From positions 186,001 to 250,000 of the forward strand of contig CALSUH010000007.1 of assembly GCA_943789485.1 (NCBI GenBank): a stretch of 64,000 nucleotides of DNA, in the 5' to 3' direction. Of this stretch, positions 8,858 through 16,894 are shown piece by piece. Within the stretch, counting starts at the first letter, position 1; each line of letters begins with the position of its first letter. A model generated the notes under the pieces. The model was not told the origin of the DNA, did not search any database, and was given only the letters and a program-made list of their open reading frames with translations. The translations under genes were made by a program, and so were the position numbers. This DNA comes from an uncultured Pseudomonadales bacterium (lineage in GTDB: Bacteria; Pseudomonadota; Gammaproteobacteria; Pseudomonadales; Pseudohongiellaceae).

Positions 8858-9616
8858 TCAGCTTCGCAGATAGGAAGCGCCGTTCACATCGATAATCGTA
8901 CCGGTAGAAAATTCGGCGCCTTCGGAGGCTAGAAACAGGACGGCGTGGGCAACCTCTTCAGGCTCAGCGACACGATTGAACGGGCTCTGCGCCTTGATCT
9001 GTTCGCCTTCAGGCCCATTCAATCTATCAGCGGTGAGTTCGGTATTGACAAAGCCCGGCGCCACTGCACCAACGAATATTTTATACCCCCCCAGCGCTAC
9101 AGCCAATGACTGGCTGAGGGAGTTAAGCCCCGCCTTGCTGGCGCCGTAGGCCGCCTTCGTTGGCTCTCCACGAAACGCGCCACGGGACGTGATGTTGACA
9201 ATACGACCGCCGCCCTGGTCGATCATATGCTTTGCGGCACAGAAACAGATGTTGGCGGGGCCGATAAGATTAGCGTCGATCGTTTGCTTCCAAGCTTGTT
9301 GCCAATCTTTGTAGTTGGTGGTTGGCAGCGGGTGGTAGATGCCGATGCCGGCATTGTTCACGACGATGTCCAAGCGGCCGAAGCTCTCTATTACAGCATC
9401 AAGCGCTTTCTTGACCTGATCTGCGTCGGCGACATCCGCTTTGAGTGCTAGGTGAGTGTTTCCTTCAAGCTCGGCCAGAGTCTTATCGGCGCTCACCTGA
9501 TCACTGCGAAACAGCACAGCTACTCGCGCACCCTTTTTCGCAAACGCAAAAGCGATCGCCTTGCCGATACCTCGAGAGCCGCCTGTAACTAGCACCGTCT
9601 TATTAGTAAAATCCAA
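8858..9616 (-). CDS. Short-chain dehydrogenase/reductase, FabG-like
   Basis: The 252-residue protein is a classical SDR: NAD(P)-binding TGGSRGIGKAIA at residues 11-22, NNAGIGIY after the fourth strand, catalytic Ser in NITSRGAF and YGASK (Tyr-x-x-x-Lys), and C-terminal VAPGFVNTELTAD. The Arg in TGGSRGIG and VLFRSDQ favour NADPH. It resembles 3-oxoacyl-ACP reductases and related alcohol dehydrogenases, but the substrate is not determined. It is followed downstream by the exported propeller-like gene and preceded by GAPDH on the same strand. Confidence 0.88.
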   Translation of the reverse strand: MDFTNKTVLVTGGSRGIGKAIAFAFAKKGARVAVLFRSDQVSADKTLAELEGNTHLALKADVADADQVKKALDAVIESFGRLDIVVNNAGIGIYHPLPTTNYKDWQQAWKQTIDANLIGPANICFCAAKHMIDQGGGRIVNITSRGAFRGEPTKAAYGASKAGLNSLSQSLAVALGGYKIFVGAVAPGFVNTELTADRLNGPEGEQIKAQSPFNRVAEPEEVAHAVLFLASEGAEFSTGTIIDVNGASYLRS

Positions 9617-9665
9617 CCTAATATTTCCTCACTTGTTGCGCCGATCCATGTTAAAAATTTAACAA

Positions 9666-10685
9666 CTAAACTATCCCATCCATCTTTGCCAAACGCTGAA
9701 CTAATTCCTCAACTCTAGTGCTATAGCCCCACTCGTTATCGTACCAACTAATAACCTTCACCATACGATCTTGCATTACCTGTGTCAGCAATGAATCAAA
9801 TATACTGGAGTGGGAATTGCCGATAATGTCGCTACTAACTATCTCATCGACGGAATACTGCAAGATACCTTTCATGGGCCCGCGCGCGGCGGCCTGCATT
9901 GCCGCGTTTATCGATTCGACCGTGACATCTGAGTCAAGCTCGAGAACAAGGTCTACGATGCTGCCATCGGGAATGGGCACACGCATCGCCAGGCCATCCA
10001 ACTTACCAGCCAGTTCGGGCATAACCAGACCAATCGCCTTCGCCGCCCCAGTTGAAGTCGGCACTATATTGGTAGCGGCGTTACGCGAACGCCGCTTGTC
10101 GCCAGCATGTGGCGAATCTATTAGTCGCTGACCCGACGTATAGGCGTGCACTGTAGTAAGCAAGCCTCGGCGAATTCCAAAGGAATCGTGTAACACCTTC
10201 GTCAGAGGCGCCGCGCAGTTCGTCGTGCAACTCGCATTACTAATAATCGTACTGAAAGGTGTAACCACATGATCATTCACGCCGCTCACTAGAGTTGCAT
10301 CGAGAGGATCTTTACAAGGCACAGTGAGCACAACACGTTTGGCGCCGCCATCGATATGTTTCTGCAAATCTACTAAATGTCTGAAGGCGCCGGAGCTTTC
10401 GATGACATAATCGACTCCCAGTTCCTGCCACGGCAGTTTCGTAGGGTCTCTTTCGCTCAACACTTTGAACTTGTCGCCGTCGATTTCCATCACGTCGCCA
10501 GCAAAGCTCACCTCACCGGGAAACACGCCATGCGTACTATCATACTTAAATGCATAGGCGAGCTGATCTGGACTGGCAAGGTCATTCACCGCAACCACAT
10601 CATAGTGTTTACGTAGTTTCGCGATACGCATGATGGTTCGACCGATTCGACCAAAACCGTTGATAGCAATTTTAGGTAACGCCAT
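9666..10685 (-). CDS. gap: Glyceraldehyde-3-phosphate dehydrogenase, type I
   Basis: This 339-residue protein shows the full GAPDH pattern: NAD-binding INGFGRIGR at residues 8-16, Asp35 in VAVNDL (the usual NAD-preferring position), the active-site SNASCTTNC, TTVHAYTSGQ with its catalytic His, the phosphate-binding PTSTGAAKAIG and the C-terminal SWYDNEWGYS. It catalyses the reversible oxidation and phosphorylation of glyceraldehyde 3-phosphate in glycolysis or gluconeogenesis. The TSGQ rather than HDQQ context argues against erythrose-4-phosphate dehydrogenase. It lies between two SDR genes and not beside pgk, so its main physiological role cannot be read from context. Confidence 0.93.
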   Translation of the reverse strand: MALPKIAINGFGRIGRTIMRIAKLRKHYDVVAVNDLASPDQLAYAFKYDSTHGVFPGEVSFAGDVMEIDGDKFKVLSERDPTKLPWQELGVDYVIESSGAFRHLVDLQKHIDGGAKRVVLTVPCKDPLDATLVSGVNDHVVTPFSTIISNASCTTNCAAPLTKVLHDSFGIRRGLLTTVHAYTSGQRLIDSPHAGDKRRSRNAATNIVPTSTGAAKAIGLVMPELAGKLDGLAMRVPIPDGSIVDLVLELDSDVTVESINAAMQAAARGPMKGILQYSVDEIVSSDIIGNSHSSIFDSLLTQVMQDRMVKVISWYDNEWGYSTRVEELVQRLAKMDGIV

Positions 10686-10711
10686 AGAACTTCTCCAAGA
10701 CTACGCTATGC

Positions 10712-11686
10712 CTATTCAGCCAACATCTTCTCAGTTAGCTCCCAAAGTTTCATTGCACCTTCTTCGCTTACAGCCCAGGGTGCAACATCGCAGAACCTGG
10801 GCGAGTCCTGCGTGGCAAGATTAGACACGTCGCAATCCTCGCAGTAGAGGCCGCCGGTGTCGGCAAGCGCATCACTGGTTGCGGCCCACAAAGTTGTGCT
10901 GCAACCCTGCGTAGTCGACTTGAACAAGGCAGCAACCTGCTCTGAGATATTGCCATCGGCATCAGTCCAACCTAGGGCCATCATCTCTTCGTTGGGCAGG
11001 TGCCGTTGCAGTGGCGTAAGAATACCACCCGGATGAACCGAGAACGCTTGTATACCCTGATCTCGATACTTCATGTCCATACCAAGCGCGAACAAAGAAT
11101 TGGCTGTTTTTGCCTGCGCATACGCAGTCCATTTATCGTAGCCGACGGATTCGAAATGCATATCGTCCCAAAGAATATCGCTGCGGCGATGCCCAATAGA
11201 GGAGAGACAAACCACGCGCGATGAACCAGCGTTCAGAAGTAGTCCGCGCAATTTTTGAGTCAAAACGAAATGCCCTATATGGTTGACAGCGAGTTGCGAT
11301 TCCCAGTTATTGCCGACCCGCGCTTCTGGGCAGGCCATAATGCCGGCATTATTAATCAACAAGTCGAGTTTTGATTCGCGCTTTGTTACCGATGCCGCAT
11401 AGCCACGAACGCTAGCTAGATCGGCAAGGTCCATCGCATCAACAATTACTTCACCTTCTATGTCCTTTAAGTTTTCCTTCGCTTTGTCAGGCGTACGTAC
11501 CGGCACATAAACTTTTACGCCACTAGCAGCTAGCGCACGAGTTGTCTCCAAGCCAATACCGGAGTAACCGCCGGTTACGACCGCGACTTTGCCTGACAGC
11601 TCTTTGCCGGCCAAAATTTCGCCAGGTTCAGGTTTTTCGCTAAATCCGGAATGTAATTTCTTCTGCACTCGTGTCGGCATGTCCAA
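10712..11686 (-). CDS. Short-chain dehydrogenase, retinol dehydrogenase-like
   Basis: This 324-residue SDR carries an extra N-terminal stretch before the cofactor motif TGGYSGIGLETTRAL. Further signatures are DLADLASV, NNAGIMACP, LSSIGHRRSD (catalytic Ser) and YAQAKTANSLFAL (Tyr-x-x-x-Lys), then VHPGGILTPLQRH. The spacing after NNAGIMACP matches the retinol dehydrogenase/protochlorophyllide reductase-like branch, which uses NADP(H); in bacteria these act on diverse alcohols and ketones. It lies 26 nt upstream of GAPDH and may be co-transcribed with it. Confidence 0.85.
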   Translation of the reverse strand: MDMPTRVQKKLHSGFSEKPEPGEILAGKELSGKVAVVTGGYSGIGLETTRALAASGVKVYVPVRTPDKAKENLKDIEGEVIVDAMDLADLASVRGYAASVTKRESKLDLLINNAGIMACPEARVGNNWESQLAVNHIGHFVLTQKLRGLLLNAGSSRVVCLSSIGHRRSDILWDDMHFESVGYDKWTAYAQAKTANSLFALGMDMKYRDQGIQAFSVHPGGILTPLQRHLPNEEMMALGWTDADGNISEQVAALFKSTTQGCSTTLWAATSDALADTGGLYCEDCDVSNLATQDSPRFCDVAPWAVSEEGAMKLWELTEKMLAE

Positions 11687-11751
11687 CCTTCTATTAATGG
11701 AACTGAAACGTCCCCTTATGATAACTGTATTACTTCTACGTTAACGGAATC

Positions 11752-13317
11752 TCAAGCAACTGTGAATGTATTCAGACCGCCGCTAGAGACAACGGTTCCG
11801 CTGCTAGCCAGGAAATCATCCTGCATCATTTTCCGCAGCGTTGACTCATCGCTAGCCGTGTTGGCGATAAAACGCTGATCAGTTTCAAGCAACCTTCCAA
11901 TGACTATCCCGCTTACAGGATTCGTCTTGTCGAAGCAGACCGTGTAGGTTTCAATATTCGCTACACCATTAGGTGCTTCGATAAATTCTGGGCTAGGCAT
12001 GGCGTTGATCTGGGTTTGTATTTTAGCATTTGATTCTCTTTGCCATTCGCCGCGTAGTGGCGTAGCAGAATAAATACCCGTAGCGTGTTTCGATAGGCGC
12101 CCACCGTTTGCTGTTATCAGCGCGTACTGCTGTGGATCGGCACGCAGCAGCGGGATTGCGGTCGCGATTGCATGCATCGAATAGTTGTTTCCTGGCCCGC
12201 CAAAAAATGGCAGTCCGCCGGTTAGCGTTAAGCCTCGCGGATCCGAGTAAGACAATCCTAGAGCATCACATGCAACCTCAACAGCCGATGGAAAACAAGA
12301 ATAGATATCAATTAAATCTATGTCCTCAATTGTTTTACCCGCCATCGCAAACGCCTGCTGGCTATTTGCTGCAATGGCAGGCGAGGAATGAAGGTTAACT
12401 CGATCGCTCATTAGCAATTTCTCGTTCGCTTCACTGCAGCCATGCAGAAAAACCCATTTCCTTGGGTCGATACCCAGCTTTTTTGCCTTTCCTACCGAAG
12501 TCATGACAACAGCCGCGCCTTGATTTACAGCATCCCGTGAATTCATAAACTTCGGATAGGGAAAACATATAAAACGATTTTCTTTGCTAACACTCGCCAG
12601 TTCGGTTGCAGAGCGTCTCGTGCCGTAGAAAGAGAAAGGATTATTTGAAGCAACATCAGTAAAGGGTGCGAACAGCTCTCCCATTGCTAACAGATGCGCA
12701 TCAACAGACCGGCCTTTATCTTTTCGAATGGCGTTCTCGAAAAGAGGGTAGGCTTGAATTGGTGCGATCAATCCATGAGCTATCTCATGAGCGCTTGCTA
12801 GGGATTCGCCTATGCCGCGGTCTTCCTGTGAGCCTGAGCCCTCTTCTTGCCAATTCAGTTCAATATTGCTTCGCAGCGCCAGCTGGGCTGTCCGTATGGC
12901 CTCGGAACCGGTAAGAAGCGCGACAGATACATCGCCACCACTTATGCGCTGCGCCATTTCGTTGACTAATTTTTGCGGCGTGTTTCCACCAACATTGCTA
13001 TAGATGGCATTCGCTGGATTAGCACCTATTCTTCGTGCTACCGCACGTGGCGGATTTTCGGCTCTCCCGTTTGAGGCGGTTACACGTGGCCTTGTGTAGG
13101 AGTCCTGGAATATTCGAACCACGGCAAGCGTATCTATTTCTGCCGCGAGCGCGCGTTCGATACCCGTGTCGGCCAATGCCGCCTTTGCCGCCTCAGCAGC
13201 GATTCCCATCGGCGAGTGCGCCAACTCAGGGTTAGTCTGTCTGTCTGTGAACTGACCGGCTCCAACCAGTATTGGTGTTGAATCTAACAAGTGAAAACCC
13301 TCTCTAACAATTAACAT
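11752..13317 (-). CDS. Thiolase-like protein type 1 (TLP1-like), lacking the usual active-site cysteine
   Basis: The protein has a thiolase fold (TPILVGAGQFTDR at the N-terminus, GGLPFFGGPGNNYSMHAI late) plus an added C-terminal domain (NIETYTVCFD...VIGRLLETDQRFIANT) as in the TLP1 family related to SCP2 thiolases. At the position where thiolases carry the nucleophilic Cys it reads YSNVGGNTPQ, and the second CxG motif near the C-terminus is also absent, so ordinary condensation chemistry is unlikely. Related TLP1 proteins are often called acetyl-CoA acetyltransferase in databases. The start is uncertain: ATG at 13317 (MLIVREGF) is favoured over an ATG at 13362 and a TTG at 13371. Confidence 0.75.
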   Translation of the reverse strand: MLIVREGFHLLDSTPILVGAGQFTDRQTNPELAHSPMGIAAEAAKAALADTGIERALAAEIDTLAVVRIFQDSYTRPRVTASNGRAENPPRAVARRIGANPANAIYSNVGGNTPQKLVNEMAQRISGGDVSVALLTGSEAIRTAQLALRSNIELNWQEEGSGSQEDRGIGESLASAHEIAHGLIAPIQAYPLFENAIRKDKGRSVDAHLLAMGELFAPFTDVASNNPFSFYGTRRSATELASVSKENRFICFPYPKFMNSRDAVNQGAAVVMTSVGKAKKLGIDPRKWVFLHGCSEANEKLLMSDRVNLHSSPAIAANSQQAFAMAGKTIEDIDLIDIYSCFPSAVEVACDALGLSYSDPRGLTLTGGLPFFGGPGNNYSMHAIATAIPLLRADPQQYALITANGGRLSKHATGIYSATPLRGEWQRESNAKIQTQINAMPSPEFIEAPNGVANIETYTVCFDKTNPVSGIVIGRLLETDQRFIANTASDESTLRKMMQDDFLASSGTVVSSGGLNTFTVA

Positions 13318-13499
13318 AGAAGTCGGCTCTTGGACTAGAGAACTTCCCCAACCAAGTTCCATTGAGAGCAAAAAACACGACTTCGGTTGATATTCTAGCT
13401 GAGGAAAGCCTAGCCCACCTCGATAAAACTTAACTTATCTCTCAATGTCGTCTACACCTAGTGTGATCAACCTTATTCGAGCTTTCATTTGGCTCTCTC

Positions 13500-14369
13500 T
13501 TATTCTAGATGACGTATTGGAGGCATTAGAGATCTAAATTCTACGCCCCAGCTTCCTTCTCGCCTATTAAGTACCCAAACAGCTGGCCCGGTTAAATAAT
13601 GCTCCGCGTTAGGCGTAAAGCGTTCAAAACTCAACTCTACAATCACCTGATTTTCTGAAACATTCACGACTTCGAAGTCACCTAACGCGCTGCTATGCCA
13701 ATTTTCTCTCTCACGCATGCGCTCAAAATTCATAGTCACGATCGGCGATGCAATATCCTCCGCCAAGATGAACTGCCCTGCGCTCAACATGATTTGTGGC
13801 ACACGGTTCACTTTCAGAAGCGCCGCATTGTCAGCTGCGTTGAATGCTACAAAGAATTCATCAACCAAGGCTATAGCCGCTTGTCGGGCATCAATCAGCA
13901 CCGCTTCATCAGACTCCGGGCTCAGTTGGCCCGGCGCACGGTACTGCATCCCCCAATGCCCTTCATCATTAGTCACTACATAGAATACATAGCCACTGCT
14001 AATCACCTCGCCAACAGCATTGAGGCGACTGTATTCAACTTTGAAATTTACTTTTCGATCCGAAGATTGCCCAGGAGTAATCTTGTCAAATGTACTGCGC
14101 GCCCATCCCTGCTGCTTCATCTCTTCGAAGTCTGTGATGAACTGCCTTGGAGCATTCGCAACTATTAGCCCAATGGGCGCGTGTGTAATGTGGGGGTAAT
14201 TCACTGTCTTTTGAATGGCGCTATTATCTGCCGTATTCCATGCTTCAAGAAAACGCTCTAAGGCGGCCCTGGCTTCCATTTCTGACTCCTGATTTGGCTG
14301 AGCGTTCGCCGTGGTAGTCAGCAATACCAACGGAGCAAGCGCACCCAAAAAATGCTGAATAGTGTTCAC
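13500..14369 (-). CDS. Exported protein with two tandem NTF2/SnoaL-like domains
   Basis: The 289-residue product starts at a GTG preceded by AAGGGG with 9-nt spacing; the frame extends to another GTG at 14396 without an RBS. A signal peptide ends at TTTANAQP. Two similar units follow: ALERFLEAWNTADNSAIQK...GHWGMQYRAPG and LVDEFFVAFNAADNAALLK...GSWGVEFRSLMP. Each has the cone-shaped NTF2-like (SnoaL/DUF4440) pattern of a helix, a loss-of-function-tolerant pocket and a sheet ending W-G-x-x-x-R. Such domains bind small ligands or isomerise steroids. The duplication is clear; the function is unknown. Confidence 0.65.
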   Translation of the reverse strand: MNTIQHFLGALAPLVLLTTTANAQPNQESEMEARAALERFLEAWNTADNSAIQKTVNYPHITHAPIGLIVANAPRQFITDFEEMKQQGWARSTFDKITPGQSSDRKVNFKVEYSRLNAVGEVISSGYVFYVVTNDEGHWGMQYRAPGQLSPESDEAVLIDARQAAIALVDEFFVAFNAADNAALLKVNRVPQIMLSAGQFILAEDIASPIVTMNFERMRERENWHSSALGDFEVVNVSENQVIVELSFERFTPNAEHYLTGPAVWVLNRREGSWGVEFRSLMPPIRHLE

Positions 14370-14400
14370 TCGAAATCGCCCCTTGTGTCCAAGCACAGAG

Positions 14401-14901
14401 CTAAACCCAGCGCCTAACCTTCTTCTTATACGCTAGGTATTCTTCCCCAAATTTTCCCTCTAGATAGGCTTCTTCTTTTGCAATCGCAACGTGATAGAGA
14501 AAAAAGGCTGCTGGAATAAAACTAACGAAAATCCAGAGGCTGTTGCTGGCAATTCCAATACCGATGTTTATCAGACAGAAACCAGCATAGATGGGATTAC
14601 GAGACCAGGCGTAGAAACCCGTTGTTACAATCGAGGTAGTAGGCTTCCACGGTTCGATAGCAGTGCCTGCACGTCTAAACGAAGTAGCCACGAGAATCGC
14701 TATAGTGATGCCAAATAACACCAGCAAGTAGCCGAAGATTTCAATGGATTCCGGGATGCCTAGACGCAACGGCCGTAGATATTGCAAACCCGCGCCCAAG
14801 AGGATGCAGCTCGCAAATATCGCAGGAGGCGGGAATTTAACCGCCGCGCCTTTCTTATCTTGCTTATCTTGAATTGATTCCTCATGCAATTGGTCATTCA
14901 T
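14401..14901 (-). CDS. Isoprenylcysteine methyltransferase-like membrane methyltransferase
   Basis: This 166-residue membrane protein has four hydrophobic segments and the conserved C-terminal signature of the ICMT/PEMT-like family: TTGFYAWSRNPIYAGF (SAM-binding RNPxY) and EEAYLEGKFGEEYLAYKKKVRRW. Bacterial members methylate unknown small or lipid substrates at the membrane. GGTGAG lies just upstream of the ATG. It ends 31 nt before the frame of the tandem NTF2-like gene, and both may be transcribed together. Confidence 0.85.
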   Translation of the reverse strand: MNDQLHEESIQDKQDKKGAAVKFPPPAIFASCILLGAGLQYLRPLRLGIPESIEIFGYLLVLFGITIAILVATSFRRAGTAIEPWKPTTSIVTTGFYAWSRNPIYAGFCLINIGIGIASNSLWIFVSFIPAAFFLYHVAIAKEEAYLEGKFGEEYLAYKKKVRRWV

Positions 14902-14995
14902 AGCTCACCCCATTTGATTCGATTCAGCCTGATAATCAGTATATACCCAACAGGTATTGGCGTATGCCCAAGACATACTAGCGGAATAGTCCAGC

Positions 14996-15937
14996 CTAGC
15001 TGACAGCCGGCCTACCAAAATCCGGCATTTCGAAAAGGCAAATGTTGAGCCCTCGTTCGGGGTACTTGTCTTTGAATTCTGGCGCGACAGCCATCTCCCC
15101 GAGATAGACTCCCTCAGGATTGTGCTTCGCGAAGAGTTCTTGCAGATAATCACTACTCAGAAAAGGACTATTTATGGTGGCGATGACTTTCGCACCCGGC
15201 GCACAAAGATTGTGAAGCTTCTTCATTACCGCGCCGTAGTTTTTTGCTGAATCAAAACTTCCACTCTGGCGCATCGGCGGATCGATAACCACTATATCGT
15301 AGCGACCAAATTGTTTCATTTTCCCCCAGGACTTAAATAGATTGTGCGGAACCGAGTGTACATTGCTAAGATCTTGCCGGTTAAGGGTATGATTGCCCTC
15401 TCCCCACTTAATACTAGTCTTACTCATATCCACGTTGGTCACTAATTTCGCACCGCCGGCAATAGCCGCCACAGAAAGCGAGCAGGTATAGGCGAATAGG
15501 TTAAGTACATTGGCCTCACCAGAATTCTCTAGCAGCCAGTCGCGCAAGCAACGCATATCGAGAAACAAACCACAATTCTGCTGCGTGCCGGGATGCACGT
15601 CGAATAATAGATTCCCTTCCTTTGCGACTATCGGTCCTGCCGCTTCGCCATAAATGGTCTGCGCCGGAGCACCGCGCTCGAATCGGTTCTGCAGTACTAT
15701 CGTACGGATTTGCTTAAGCTCATCGGCCCGCAGCAAGATTTCCGTCAATCCCTCAATATCGTCTATCGCCGCATGGGCAGTTATCAGAACCAGTGGTCGG
15801 AACCAATCGATGCAGACATGTTCGAGGCCGGGAAAGAGATGACCTCGACCATGAAAGATCCTGCGCGCATCGGACTGATCGCTTGCGAAAAAAACCGCTG
15901 CGAGTTTTTCTATAGCGTCTGTATTATTAACAGTCAA
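14996..15937 (-). CDS. Class I SAM-dependent RNA methyltransferase, RlmI-like
   Basis: The 313-residue protein has a methyltransferase domain in its second half: motif I VLNLFAYTCSLSVAAIAGGA, NVDMSKTSIKWGEGNHTLN and the catalytic-loop motif VIDPPMRQSGSFD. This is the RlmI/RlmK (COG1092-like) pattern used by enzymes that methylate 23S rRNA cytosine or guanine. The N-terminal PUA domain of RlmI is missing; instead residues 25-60 read FHGRGHLFPGLEHVCIDWF, typical of a shorter subfamily. The start is a TTG codon; no better ATG exists before the conserved part. The exact RNA target is not known. Confidence 0.75.
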   Translation of the reverse strand: MTVNNTDAIEKLAAVFFASDQSDARRIFHGRGHLFPGLEHVCIDWFRPLVLITAHAAIDDIEGLTEILLRADELKQIRTIVLQNRFERGAPAQTIYGEAAGPIVAKEGNLLFDVHPGTQQNCGLFLDMRCLRDWLLENSGEANVLNLFAYTCSLSVAAIAGGAKLVTNVDMSKTSIKWGEGNHTLNRQDLSNVHSVPHNLFKSWGKMKQFGRYDIVVIDPPMRQSGSFDSAKNYGAVMKKLHNLCAPGAKVIATINSPFLSSDYLQELFAKHNPEGVYLGEMAVAPEFKDKYPERGLNICLFEMPDFGRPAVS

Positions 15938-16034
15938 AAGATCATTACTCGGGGTCTAGCCGCTTCGGTAGTAGCAGCGCAGGAATGTTGATTTAGGAAA
16001 TTTTGTCACTGATGACAGTAAATAACCACAGCTT

Positions 16035-16715
16035 CTAATTTTTAATTTTCCTATTATGAATCTCGACTGACCCATAGTCTGCCATAGGTTGCTGCACTCC
16101 CAGTTGCTTCAAAAATGCCTCAACATCATCGAAGGGCAAGCCTTTAAGCGCGGCATAGTCAATATTCCACCACTCGCTCTTCATAAGACACACAATCTGC
16201 TCCATAGTAAAACGCGTGCGCACAACCTTACCCGGATTGCCGACCACGATCTGATAGGGTTCAACATCCTTGGTAACTACGGCATTACGTCCTATAACGG
16301 CGCCGTCACCAATCTTTACTCCCGCCATCACAACTACATTATGAGCGATCCAAACATCATGACCTATACTGGAGTAGACACAGCTCGCCTCATAGGCTCC
16401 GCTTACAGACATGCTACTAGAAACCCAATCGATCGGATGATTGTCTGTAGGCTGCCCAAGAACCACATTGCGGCCAATAGAACAGAATCTACCTATCGAT
16501 TCGAGATGCAATATCTCTCCGCCCTCGCGCATGTAACTGTAAGCGCCCATGCGAAGCGGATGATCCGCTTTAGGCAATCGAACTTGAACATCGCCCAGTC
16601 GCGAATGCTCCTCCATGACCAGCTGAGATTGCGCACTAATATTGCTGAAATCTTGAATACGGATACCGAGCCGTTTCGCCTTCAGTTTCTCAAGCTTATT
16701 TAGAATACTTGGCAC
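16035..16715 (-). CDS. CatB-type O-acetyltransferase, left-handed beta-helix
   Basis: This 226-residue hexapeptide-repeat acetyltransferase contains GRFCSIGRNVVLGQPTDNHP with the catalytic His, then CVYSSIGHDVWIAHNVVVMA, GVKIGDGAVIGRNAVVTKDV and VVGNPGKVVRTRF. It is the layout of the CatB/Vat xenobiotic acetyltransferase family and of sugar acetyltransferases used in surface polysaccharide synthesis. Length agrees with the family. No polysaccharide genes lie nearby, so the acceptor is unknown. It is read on the minus strand and divergent from recQ. Confidence 0.85.
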   Translation of the reverse strand: MPSILNKLEKLKAKRLGIRIQDFSNISAQSQLVMEEHSRLGDVQVRLPKADHPLRMGAYSYMREGGEILHLESIGRFCSIGRNVVLGQPTDNHPIDWVSSSMSVSGAYEASCVYSSIGHDVWIAHNVVVMAGVKIGDGAVIGRNAVVTKDVEPYQIVVGNPGKVVRTRFTMEQIVCLMKSEWWNIDYAALKGLPFDDVEAFLKQLGVQQPMADYGSVEIHNRKIKN

Positions 16716-16894
16716 TTAATTCAGTGACTCCCTTGCTTTCTTTGCGTTCATAGCGGTGACCGAGCGCGATGCTCAAGCTACCAACAGGATTGAGCATCTA
16801 CTTTGCGCGAAATTTAACGGTGTCACGCAAAATTGCCTGCTATCGTCATATAGTAGCAATAGAATCTATTAACTATACGGTATACTGCCCCGCA

